Assembly (NCBI GenBank): GCA_022759065.1 | Contig: JAEMPZ010000199.1 | Coordinates: 1-5,744, forward strand | Source: Acidobacteriota bacterium | Lineage (GTDB): Bacteria > Acidobacteriota > UBA4820 > DSQY01 | Length of the DNA: 5,744 bases | Reading direction: 5' to 3' | Part shown: positions 1-5,744 of the stretch, in pieces | Position numbering within the stretch: position 1 is the first letter of the stretch | How the letters are laid out: the number at the start of each line of letters is the position of its first letter | Program-made: the position numbers and the translations under genes | The notes under the pieces: generated by a model | Databases searched by the model: none | Told to the model about the DNA's origin: nothing | Seen by the model: the letters and a program-made list of their open reading frames with translations, nothing else

Positions 1-2
1 AT

Positions 3-3000
3 TTACAGTCCCATGCCTCCCTGGTTGTAGCCCGACGGCGGGATAGGTGACGGCGCGGCGCCGGCGCCCAGGGTTCCTGGCATCCCCGGCTGGGTGTAGC
101 GGTCATTAAGCGTTCCCTTGCCTCCGCCCCAGTGGATGGTCAGGCTCAAGAGGTAGCGGTGATCCGAAAGCGACGGTGGCATATACGTGCCTGGCGGCAC
201 CGGATAGACGGGAGCAACGCCGGTCTTGTTGCTGTTCCATTCGGCGGTCCCCTGCAGGGCCATGAGGGAGCGCATCCAGGTCGGGCTCCACTGGATCGTC
301 AGGCCGTACTGCTCCATCCGCGTGTCAATCGTCCCCAGGTCGTTCTTGGTCTTGGTGTACATCGCCCTGGGCATGATGGTGAGCTTCCAGCTCTCAATGT
401 TCCAGTAGGGAGAAAGCGAGAAGACGTAGAGGTCGGTCGTGCCAACCAAGGCCGCCCCCTTGGAGCGCGTGTAGGAACCGGTCGCGGCAACGCCAAGGGA
501 GGTGGTTATGTTTCCTCCCATCGTCAGGACGAACGAGTCCATGTTCATTTTGGCGGTTGGGTTGAGGTCATCCTTCACGCGCTGGCCCGTATAGGTTTCG
601 CTGAAGAAGAGCTTCGATGCGCGCTGCGTTGAACCGAGGGTCCATCCGTAAATGTTGCGCTTGGTTCCAGGCAACGGGTAGAGCGCGTTCTCGCCGCCCC
701 TGTCGCGTTCCCCGTTCAGAGAGAGCATGAAGGAGAGGGCCGTTCCCACCGGCAGAGAAAAAGTGAGCGTGGTCGCGTTCTGAGTTCCATTGGATGAACC
801 CGACATCGAATCGCCCACGCCGTCCTTCGCGTAGCGGTAGGTGAAGGACGTGGCAAGCTTGCCGAAGACGCGGGACAGCGAAAGGTCTGCTCCGCTGCGG
901 TCTGGAACGCCACCCTGGCTGTAGCCCGGGTTCGCGGCGTTAGAGAAGGTCGAAGCCACTCGCCTGAAGTTCAGCGTGTAGCTCGTGCCATAAATGACCC
1001 CGCCGAAACCGAGGCGGTAGGCGTTGCCCTGGGTTTCCGTGCCGCCGTCCGGCGAAGTGCGCCCCTGGGCCGCTTCGAGATACATGGAGAGCTGTGGCGA
1101 AAAGGCGAATTTGCCGAGGATGCCGAAGACCCGGCCGGAGCCGCCCGGCAGGTAAGCACTAGCGTCCTGGTCGGTCCACAACCCCATCAACCGCACGGTG
1201 TATTTGTCGGAGGGAAGAGGCAGGGCATAGCTGGCGGCGCGCACCCGCATGTCGCTGGAGCCCGACGCCGAACCGAGCGAAGGCGTGGTGTTGTCGAATG
1301 ACGAGTAGGCGCCGAACTGGCCCGCGAGAGTGTTCAGCTTGACCTCGGCCCCGCCGCGGGCAAGGCCCGAAGTCACCAGCTGGCTGTCGCCCAGAATGTC
1401 CACCGAGCCGTAGCCGACCTGCCCTTCGGCGCCCCAGTTTGCTCCTTTATAGCCGCCGGAAAAGAGCCAGTTCCTGCTCTCGCTGACCGTGCGCGACGGA
1501 TCGGTGAAATCGTGGCGGAAAGCGGCGTCTGCCGTGTCCTTGAAGAAGTAGCCGCCCGAACCAATGTCTGATTGGGACGAAAGCGTGGCGCGGAAGGTGT
1601 CCTGCTGATCGGGGCGGCTGCCGGAAATTTCAGTACCAGTGCCGCCAACCTGCGCCGTCCAGGCGCCGCTGGGCTTGGCGCCCTCTTTGCTGGAAGTCTT
1701 CTCGGCTCTAGGCGCTGCCGGCTCGCCAGCTGGAGTGGCGGATGGCGTGGAGGCCGCGGCTGCTGGCGCGCCGCTCTTCACGGTGAACGACCAGGCCTGC
1801 TGAACGTCGCCCAGCGTGAGTTTGACCGTGGTGGCGCCCTCAGGCAGCGGCAGGACCGGCGTATAGGTAAAGCGCCCGGCCTGGATGACGGCCATTCCTG
1901 TTACATCGGAAGAGCCCACGAATATGGCGACGTCCTCCTGTGCCACGTTGCCGCTCCAAGTGGCGCCTATCGGGGGCTGTGATGAATTGACCGAAGCGCC
2001 GTCCTTCGGCGAAAGGCCCGTAACAGCTACAGGTCCCGCCGCGAATTTGACGCCGTCATTCTTGCCCTGAACGGACGAGCGTGGCGCGATTGCCGTTCCC
2101 TTGGCGGGCTCTCCAAGGCGCACGCCTGAAGCGTCGAAAGCGGTAACCGTATAATCAAGGTCCGAGGAGCCGGCGGGAAAGCGAAGCAGATACTTGGGCG
2201 CGCGAGTGAAGGCAGTGAAGAGGCGCTGGCCGCCGCCTGACGGGAAGAACTCGAGGAAATATAGCGCCCCTTCGGGCGCGCCTGACCAGTTCAGCACCAA
2301 GCTGGAAGGACGTGGCCCTGGTAACGGCGCGCCGACGCTGAGCGTGAAGGCGCCAGTGAACAGCACGACGCGCCTGAACGAAGGCCCGGTTCCGATGACC
2401 TCCCCGGCAAAGATCGGCCGGACCGTCCAGTAGAAGTCGCCGCTGCCCAGCCCTGCCCAGTCGGCATCCGTAGGGGTCCAGGAATCCAGTGACGTGCGCC
2501 AGACTCGCGCGCCGACGTCGAACGGCTGGCGGCCAATCAAGACCTCGTAAGCCGTGGCGCCTGGCACCATGGTCCACCTGAATGGCGCCGGGGCCGAGGC
2601 CGACGAGCCATCCGCTGGCGATATCAACTGCAAGGCAGTGCGGCTCTCCGGGACGCCTATGAGCCTCACGGTTCCAGAGACAAGAGGCCGCGGGGAGAGG
2701 ATCTGAAGTTGCAGGTCGTGGGTTCCGCCCGACGTGAACGGGATTGGCATCTTGGATTCAACCTGAACAGGAGCCCCGGCTCCAGCCACGACGGTAAACT
2801 GGTCGTAGGTGACGCCGTCCAGCGCAAAGGTCCCTACTATGACGCCTGACCCGGAGGTCGCCAGGATCGCGCGCGCGAAGATCGGGTTGCCTGGAGCCAA
2901 AAGAGTCCCCGGCTGTGGATAGACTATCGCGGCGTCACGCACGGCGAGCGGCGCCGATATGGCGTTGGCGGATATCAGGACGAGCGGAGGCGTCGCCTGG

Positions 3001-3377
3001 CTGAAGGTGTTGTTGCCGAAATAGTCTCTCAGGTCAAGCCTCACGGGCCCTGGCTGGGCGCCTGGAACGGCCATGACTACAGCCGTCGCTGATGTAAAGC
3101 TGCTGGCTGTTAAAGATAGCACCTGCAAATAGGGGCTCCTGGAAATCAACTGCAAGCCCATCGTGTCGGTGAAACCTGAGCCTGAAAGGCTGATGGTGGC
3201 GATCCCGGCCCCAATCGTTACCTGCTGCGGGGTAATTGCCGTCAACGTGATACCGTTGTTTTGCGCGTTAACCGCAACCGCAAAAAGAAGTGCCAGGCAA
3301 GCCATCCCCAGGCACGCCGCCCAGCGCTTGGCCTTAAACAATGGCATTCCTCCTGATATGCTTTGCAGCCTCCTCAT
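3..3377 (-). CDS. Exported multi-domain Ig/FnIII-like protein with C-terminal outer-membrane beta-barrel (function unknown)
   Basis: I do not recognise a named family. Residues 1-38 form a Sec signal peptide: basic start, hydrophobic core about 21-36, likely cleavage after VNA38. The only cysteines (22, 27) lie in it and neither is in a lipobox. Modules judged by eye: TIG/IPT-like 41-134; a beta-sandwich 143-243; FnIII-like 246-338 (SPADGSS, then FRWTMVPGATAYEVLIG); a second FnIII-like 341-432; Ig-like 448-533 (LSPKDGASVN, a DVTG turn, final WSFTVK). Residues 534-592 are a disordered Ala/Pro/Ser/Lys linker. Residues 593-1084 show alternating polar/hydrophobic strands rich in Gly and aromatics, about 24 of them, as in outer-membrane barrels. 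The last strand ends YLLSLTIHW, followed by a Gly/Pro tail of about 40 residues. The modules are probably periplasmic, acting as a tether, scaffold or gate; transport and surface-display roles are both open. The ATG at 3377 has AAGGAG 6 nt upstream. The reading frame is intact, with a TAA stop at 5-3. The preceding terminator suggests separate transcription from the OPT gene. Confidence 0.85.
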   Translation of the reverse strand: MRRLQSISGGMPLFKAKRWAACLGMACLALLFAVAVNAQNNGITLTAITPQQVTIGAGIATISLSGSGFTDTMGLQLISRSPYLQVLSLTASSFTSATAVVMAVPGAQPGPVRLDLRDYFGNNTFSQATPPLVLISANAISAPLAVRDAAIVYPQPGTLLAPGNPIFARAILATSGSGVIVGTFALDGVTYDQFTVVAGAGAPVQVESKMPIPFTSGGTHDLQLQILSPRPLVSGTVRLIGVPESRTALQLISPADGSSASAPAPFRWTMVPGATAYEVLIGRQPFDVGARVWRTSLDSWTPTDADWAGLGSGDFYWTVRPIFAGEVIGTGPSFRRVVLFTGAFTLSVGAPLPGPRPSSLVLNWSGAPEGALYFLEFFPSGGGQRLFTAFTRAPKYLLRFPAGSSDLDYTVTAFDASGVRLGEPAKGTAIAPRSSVQGKNDGVKFAAGPVAVTGLSPKDGASVNSSQPPIGATWSGNVAQEDVAIFVGSSDVTGMAVIQAGRFTYTPVLPLPEGATTVKLTLGDVQQAWSFTVKSGAPAAAASTPSATPAGEPAAPRAEKTSSKEGAKPSGAWTAQVGGTGTEISGSRPDQQDTFRATLSSQSDIGSGGYFFKDTADAAFRHDFTDPSRTVSESRNWLFSGGYKGANWGAEGQVGYGSVDILGDSQLVTSGLARGGAEVKLNTLAGQFGAYSSFDNTTPSLGSASGSSDMRVRAASYALPLPSDKYTVRLMGLWTDQDASAYLPGGSGRVFGILGKFAFSPQLSMYLEAAQGRTSPDGGTETQGNAYRLGFGGVIYGTSYTLNFRRVASTFSNAANPGYSQGGVPDRSGADLSLSRVFGKLATSFTYRYAKDGVGDSMSGSSNGTQNATTLTFSLPVGTALSFMLSLNGERDRGGENALYPLPGTKRNIYGWTLGSTQRASKLFFSETYTGQRVKDDLNPTAKMNMDSFVLTMGGNITTSLGVAATGSYTRSKGAALVGTTDLYVFSLSPYWNIESWKLTIMPRAMYTKTKNDLGTIDTRMEQYGLTIQWSPTWMRSLMALQGTAEWNSNKTGVAPVYPVPPGTYMPPSLSDHRYLLSLTIHWGGGKGTLNDRYTQPGMPGTLGAGAAPSPIPPSGYNQGGMGL

Positions 3378-3383
3378 CTTCCT

Positions 3384-3389
3384 CTCCTT
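3384..3389 (-). promoter_or_regulatory. Ribosome binding site of the barrel gene
   Basis: AAGGAG on the minus strand, with 6 nt before the ATG at 3377, a near-ideal Shine-Dalgarno spacing. It supports the long signal-peptide start over the in-frame ATG at codon 11 (3347), whose AGGAGG (3354-3349) sits only 1 nt away. Confidence 0.7.
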
Positions 3390-3392
3390 ATT

Positions 3393-3404
3393 CCCCTCAC
3401 GGGG
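3393..3404 (-). other. GNRA-capped mini hairpin in the barrel-gene leader
   Basis: On the minus strand the mRNA reads CCCC-GUGA-GGGG: four G-C pairs closed by a GUGA loop, which fits the GNRA tetraloop pattern. Its 3' side ends 3 nt before the AAGGAG ribosome binding site (3389-3384). It may keep the ribosome binding site open or stabilise the 5' end of the mRNA. The stem is short, so function is uncertain. Confidence 0.35.
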
Positions 3405-3448
3405 GCAAGCAATTAAGGCAAGCCCAAACTCACACCTCGCTAACCACT

Positions 3449-3486
3449 ACTGTATCAAGTGTATCCCCCTTTTTTCTGTGACGCAA
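3449..3486 (-). promoter_or_regulatory. Candidate promoter(s) for the barrel gene
   Basis: Two overlapping sigma70-like readings can be made on the minus strand. The first has -35 TTGCGT (3486-3481), a 17-bp spacer and -10 TACACT (3463-3458). The second is an extended -10, TGA followed by TACAGT (3457-3449), with no clear -35. Each -10 hexamer matches 4 of 6 consensus bases. Either gives a leader of about 65-75 nt before the ATG at 3377. The location between the OPT terminator and the next gene makes a promoter expected here; which -10 is used cannot be decided by eye. Confidence 0.45.
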
Positions 3487-3492
3487 GTCACG
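3477..3492. promoter_or_regulatory. CRP/FNR-family-like operator palindrome
   Basis: The plus strand reads TGTGA-CGCAAG-TCACG and the minus strand CGTGA-CTTGCG-TCACA. This matches the CRP consensus TGTGA-N6-TCACA at 9 of 10 half-site positions, and A/T runs flank it on both sides. The centre lies between 3484 and 3485, about 42 bp upstream of the start predicted from the extended -10, close to the -41.5 spacing of class II activation. With the other candidate -10 the centre would sit near -34, favouring repression. The binding protein is not in this window, and consensus borders vary among lineages. Confidence 0.4.
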
Positions 3493-3528
3493 TTTTGCCT
3501 TTTTAGGATGTGGCCGGCCATCGGCGGC

Positions 3529-3564
3529 AAAAAACTAAAGGGGCGCACGAGCGGCGCCCCTTTT
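3529..3564 (-). terminator. Rho-independent terminator of the OPT gene
   Basis: A perfect 10-bp inverted repeat (AAAGGGGCGC at 3537-3546 and GCGCCCCTTT at 3554-3563) encloses a 7-nt loop. Read on the minus strand, the GC-rich stem runs into TTTAGTTTTTT, a U-rich tract. It begins 24 bp after the OPT stop codon, which fits intrinsic termination of that transcript. On the plus strand the hairpin is followed by only four Ts and no plus-strand gene precedes it, so a two-way role is unlikely. Confidence 0.9.
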
Positions 3565-3587
3565 GAATCAACCGTGAGGTGAACCAG

Positions 3588-5639
3588 CTACTCTTCCTCT
3601 GGCTTGGCCTTGTTCGCGTCCCAATAGAGGAAGGCCGAGAGGGCCAGGAAGACCAGAAGGCCGACCCAGTTTCTGAACCCCTCCGTAAATACGCCCGGCA
3701 TCCAGGAGCTAAAGCCAAAGCCTTCGTCTGGAACGAACATCTTTGTGATCCCGTCGAAAACCCCAGCCAGAGCGCCACCGGCGATAAAGCCCGAAGCAAT
3801 CAGAATCGCCTTGTCGTTGCGCGCCTTGGAGAGCTTTCCCTCCTTGGTTGACTTCTGGATCATCCAGCCCACTATGGCCCCGAGCAGGATGGGGCTGTTC
3901 AACTCGATTGGAAGGTACATTCCAAGCGCGAAAGCCAAAGCGGAAACCCCCAACATGGAGACCACCACGGCGATAATTGCCCCAACGCCGTAGAGCATCC
4001 AGGGAACGTCCTGGCCTCCCATGAAGGCGTTGGCCACCGCGGCCATGGCGCCAGCCTGCGGCGCGGGAAGCGGAGTCATGTGCTCAGGCGTAGGCGTGCC
4101 GTATCCGTAAACTTTGGCGAAGAGCATGATGACGCCAGTAACGGTGAGGCTGGCGAGCGCCGAGCCGTAGATGTTGCTCCACTGGATCGTCTTCGGCGTT
4201 GAGCCGAGCCAGTGGCCGATCTTGAACTGCGTCACCAGGGAACCTGACATAGAGAGCGCCGTGCAGACGACGCCGCCGATTAAGAGGATGGCAAGCATTC
4301 CCGGGCCGCCTTTGAGGCCCAAGGCCGCAAGGGTCACCGCCGCTATGATGAGCGTTGTCAGCGTCATGCCAGAAATCGGCGTGACGGAGATCATCGCCAC
4401 GGCCCAAGCCGACACTGCGGAGAACAAAAAGACGATAAGAAACGTCAAAACCAGCGAAAGCAGCGAAATCATGGTGGCGTTGGCTTGTCCGGCCACCACG
4501 ACAAGGCGGAAGTAAACGAATATAGCCACGGCCAGCGCTATGGCCATGCCGAAAACGGTGGTCATCTTTATGTCCAGGTCCAAACGCGAGGAAGCTTTCT
4601 CGCTCCCGTCATGCTTCTTGAAAAGCTGCGAGAGCACCTGCCCAAGGGCCTGCTTGATGACCGGCGCCATCTTGATTATGGAGATTACTCCGGCCGCGAA
4701 GATTCCGCCGATTCCGATGTTTCGCACGCCCGGATGGGTCATCATGCCGGCGGCATTTTTTATCCCGAAAAATATCTGGTCGTAAGAAGCGGCCGCGTAG
4801 TCGGGGCTGATGTAGCCGAAGAGCGGGATCAAGACAAAGTATGAGAGCAGCGAGCCGGCCATTATGATGGAAGCGTACTTCAGGCCGATGATTACGCCGA
4901 GCCCCAGGACGGCGGCCGACGTGTTCATGGCGAAAACGCCCTTCACCTTCTGCGTGAAGTAGTCCATCGCCGGGACAGAAGCCGTCGAGAAGGTGTCGCT
5001 CCAAGCCTTCAAAGCCAGCGCCAGGTAATCGAGCACTATGCCGAGGCCGAGCGAGTAAACGAGGACTTTGGCCTGGCTGCCGCCCTTTTCTCCGGCGACC
5101 AGAATCTCCGTGGTGGCCGTGCCTTCAGGAAAGGGAAGCTTTCCGTGCATCTCCTGAGTGAAGTACCTGCGGAACGGGATGAGGAAAAGAACGCCCAGCA
5201 CGGCGCCTAAAAACGGGACCAGGAAAATCTGGAGGAAGGTCTCGAAGGAAGTGCTTCCCTTGTCGAGACCCAGCATGAAGATGGCCGGCATGACAAAGAC
5301 GGAGCCACCGACGACGATGCCCGACGTGGCGCCGATCGCGAGAATGTTCACGTTCTCGATCAATATTGACTTGCGCCGCGCCAGAGCTGAAAAACCTACC
5401 GCCAGGATGCTTATCGGAATGGCCGTCTCTATCCCCTGCCCCAGCTTCAGCGCGATGTAAGCCGCCGCGGCCGAAAAGATGACGATCATCAATAGCCCGA
5501 ACGTGATCGAGCGCCTCGTCACTTCGGGCACGCCCGTCTCCTCCGCGATTATCGGAACGTAGGCCTCTCCAGGCCCAAGCTCCTTGTACGCGTTTTCCGG
5601 AAGCGCCGTCTTGGACTTCTCCTGCCCCTTCTCGCTCAT
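3588..5639 (-). CDS. OPT family oligopeptide transporter
   Basis: An inner-membrane carrier of the OPT superfamily (Pfam PF03169 type). Characterised members, mostly eukaryotic, use proton-coupled symport to import small peptides, glutathione or metal chelates; the substrate of bacterial members is rarely known. From the ATG it is 683 residues, usual for bacterial OPT proteins. After a charged cytoplasmic start of about 40 residues come roughly 14-16 hydrophobic segments. Family hallmarks: the first helix with SAAAAYIALKLGQGIETAIP (57-76), the strongly conserved loop KLPFPEGTATTEI (167-179), VRNIGIGGIFAAGV (305-318), TPISGMTL (420-427), KIGHWLGSTPKTIQ (473-486) and MYLPIELNSPILLGAIVG (574-591). 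A polar loop lies near 336-357 and the tail ends KPEEE. Just before KIGHWLGSTP, the acidic GDxxQD-type motif I expect is GSLVTQ here. The ATG at 5639 is preferred to an adjacent GTG at 5642 because GGGG lies 6 nt upstream of the ATG but only 3 nt from the GTG. The TAG stop is followed by a terminator. Confidence 0.93.
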   Translation of the reverse strand: MSEKGQEKSKTALPENAYKELGPGEAYVPIIAEETGVPEVTRRSITFGLLMIVIFSAAAAYIALKLGQGIETAIPISILAVGFSALARRKSILIENVNILAIGATSGIVVGGSVFVMPAIFMLGLDKGSTSFETFLQIFLVPFLGAVLGVLFLIPFRRYFTQEMHGKLPFPEGTATTEILVAGEKGGSQAKVLVYSLGLGIVLDYLALALKAWSDTFSTASVPAMDYFTQKVKGVFAMNTSAAVLGLGVIIGLKYASIIMAGSLLSYFVLIPLFGYISPDYAAASYDQIFFGIKNAAGMMTHPGVRNIGIGGIFAAGVISIIKMAPVIKQALGQVLSQLFKKHDGSEKASSRLDLDIKMTTVFGMAIALAVAIFVYFRLVVVAGQANATMISLLSLVLTFLIVFLFSAVSAWAVAMISVTPISGMTLTTLIIAAVTLAALGLKGGPGMLAILLIGGVVCTALSMSGSLVTQFKIGHWLGSTPKTIQWSNIYGSALASLTVTGVIMLFAKVYGYGTPTPEHMTPLPAPQAGAMAAVANAFMGGQDVPWMLYGVGAIIAVVVSMLGVSALAFALGMYLPIELNSPILLGAIVGWMIQKSTKEGKLSKARNDKAILIASGFIAGGALAGVFDGITKMFVPDEGFGFSSWMPGVFTEGFRNWVGLLVFLALSAFLYWDANKAKPEEE

Positions 5640-5645
5640 CACAAG

Positions 5646-5656
5646 CCCCTTTCCCC
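5646..5656 (-). promoter_or_regulatory. G-rich ribosome binding site of the OPT gene
   Basis: The minus strand reads GGGGAAAGGGG before the start region. The nearer GGGG (5649-5646) leaves 6 nt to the ATG at 5639 and only 3 nt to the adjacent GTG at 5642, which decides the start in favour of ATG. It resembles, but does not exactly match, AAGGAGG. Confidence 0.55.
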
Positions 5657-5687
5657 TTCTTCTCCCGCGACCGCCGCGGAAGAAGAA
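5657..5687 (-). other. 13-bp stem-loop / inverted repeat in the OPT leader
   Basis: Arms at 5657-5669 and 5675-5687 enclose a 5-nt loop. As DNA they match at 12 of 13 positions. In RNA from the minus strand the mismatch becomes a G-U wobble, so all 13 pairs can form. The stem ends directly at the G-rich ribosome binding site. No U-tract follows on either strand, so it is not a terminator. It could be an mRNA structure affecting translation or, because it overlaps the predicted transcription start, a DNA operator. Confidence 0.5.
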
Positions 5688-5716
5688 AGGATAATTGAGA
5701 TTGGATGGAAGCGCAA
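5688..5716 (-). promoter_or_regulatory. Weak candidate sigma70 promoter for the OPT gene
   Basis: Minus strand -35 TTGCGC (5716-5711), a 17-bp spacer and -10 TATCCT (5693-5688). Matches to consensus are 3 of 6 and 4 of 6. The predicted start near 5681 falls inside the inverted repeat, so either the repeat acts as DNA or the real promoter lies further upstream, partly outside the window. Confidence 0.3.
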
Positions 5717-5724
5717 GCCGGGGG

Positions 5725-5742
5725 AATTGTAAATTTTCAATT
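5725..5742. other. AT-rich dyad upstream of the OPT promoter
   Basis: An 18-bp sequence reading AATTGTAAATTTTCAATT that is 16/18 self-complementary. It lies just upstream of the candidate -35, where an UP element or a regulator site could act. It stands out against the GC-rich surroundings, but AT-rich palindromes arise easily by chance. Confidence 0.25.
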
Positions 5743-5744
5743 TT

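Noticed and set aside
132..632. Plus-strand open frame of 166 codons
   Set aside because: Lies antisense within the barrel gene, is Arg/Gly-rich in composition as expected for a GC-rich shadow frame, and has no recognisable domain.
1572..1982. Plus-strand open frame of 136 codons
   Set aside because: Gly/Arg/Ala-rich shadow of the linker and Ig-like coding region, with no domain.
3..3377. Classic autotransporter or TonB-dependent receptor
   Set aside because: The barrel region is far larger than the 12-stranded autotransporter unit, the N-terminal modules are sandwich-like rather than a beta-helix passenger, and I see neither a plug domain nor a TonB box.
3261..3377. Lipoprotein signal peptide in the barrel gene
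   Set aside because: Cysteines 22 and 27 lie at the start of or within the hydrophobic core, without a lipobox; the VNA-Q site fits ordinary signal peptidase cleavage.
3511..3520. Perfect 10-bp palindrome TGGCCGGCCA
   Set aside because: Short GC palindromes are common in this composition; it lies between the terminator and the promoter with no supporting context.
3163..3582. Plus-strand open frame spanning the intergenic region
   Set aside because: Half is antisense to the signal-peptide end of the barrel gene; the rest crosses the promoter and terminator of the minus-strand genes. No family resemblance.
4485..4844. Plus-strand open frame inside the OPT gene
   Set aside because: Antisense to a clearly conserved membrane protein; its protein has no hydrophobic or domain pattern of its own.
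5640..5642. GTG as the OPT start codon
   Set aside because: It directly precedes an ATG and leaves only 3 nt to the G-rich ribosome binding site; the ATG has better spacing. The difference is one residue.
5657..5687. OPT leader stem as a riboswitch or attenuator
   Set aside because: A single simple stem with no U-tract, no competing structure and no recognisable aptamer.

Overview
The window holds two complete genes, both on the minus strand, plus their control regions. The coding sequence is GC-rich and ends in short AT-rich leaders. The larger gene encodes an exported protein with a predicted outer-membrane beta-barrel, so the source is a diderm (Gram-negative-type) bacterium. No marker gene fixes the phylum. 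The mix of TIG-, FnIII- and Ig-like modules with a large barrel would fit Acidobacteriota, Elusimicrobiota or a similar lineage, but that is a weak inference. There is no sign of mobile elements, phage genes, CRISPR arrays or RNA genes.

Layout in the direction of transcription (high to low coordinates): positions 5744-5640 are a leader with an AT-rich dyad, a weak sigma70-like promoter, a 13-bp stem-loop and a G-rich ribosome binding site. Positions 5639-3588 encode an OPT-family (oligopeptide transporter) membrane protein. Positions 3564-3529 form a strong Rho-independent terminator. Positions 3528-3378 hold a separate promoter region with a CRP/FNR-like palindrome, a small GNRA-capped hairpin and a good Shine-Dalgarno sequence. 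Positions 3377-3 encode a 1124-residue protein: signal peptide, about five beta-sandwich modules, a Pro/Ala/Lys linker, a barrel of roughly 490 residues (about 24 strands by eye) and a Gly/Pro-rich tail.

The genes are co-oriented, but a terminator and a new promoter separate them, so they are probably two transcription units. A shared role in peptide acquisition (barrel as outer-membrane route, OPT protein as inner-membrane importer) is possible, but the sequence offers only adjacency in its support. The most unusual item is the barrel protein, whose architecture I cannot assign to a named family. The next most interesting is the CRP/FNR-like site placed near the class II activator distance from an extended -10.
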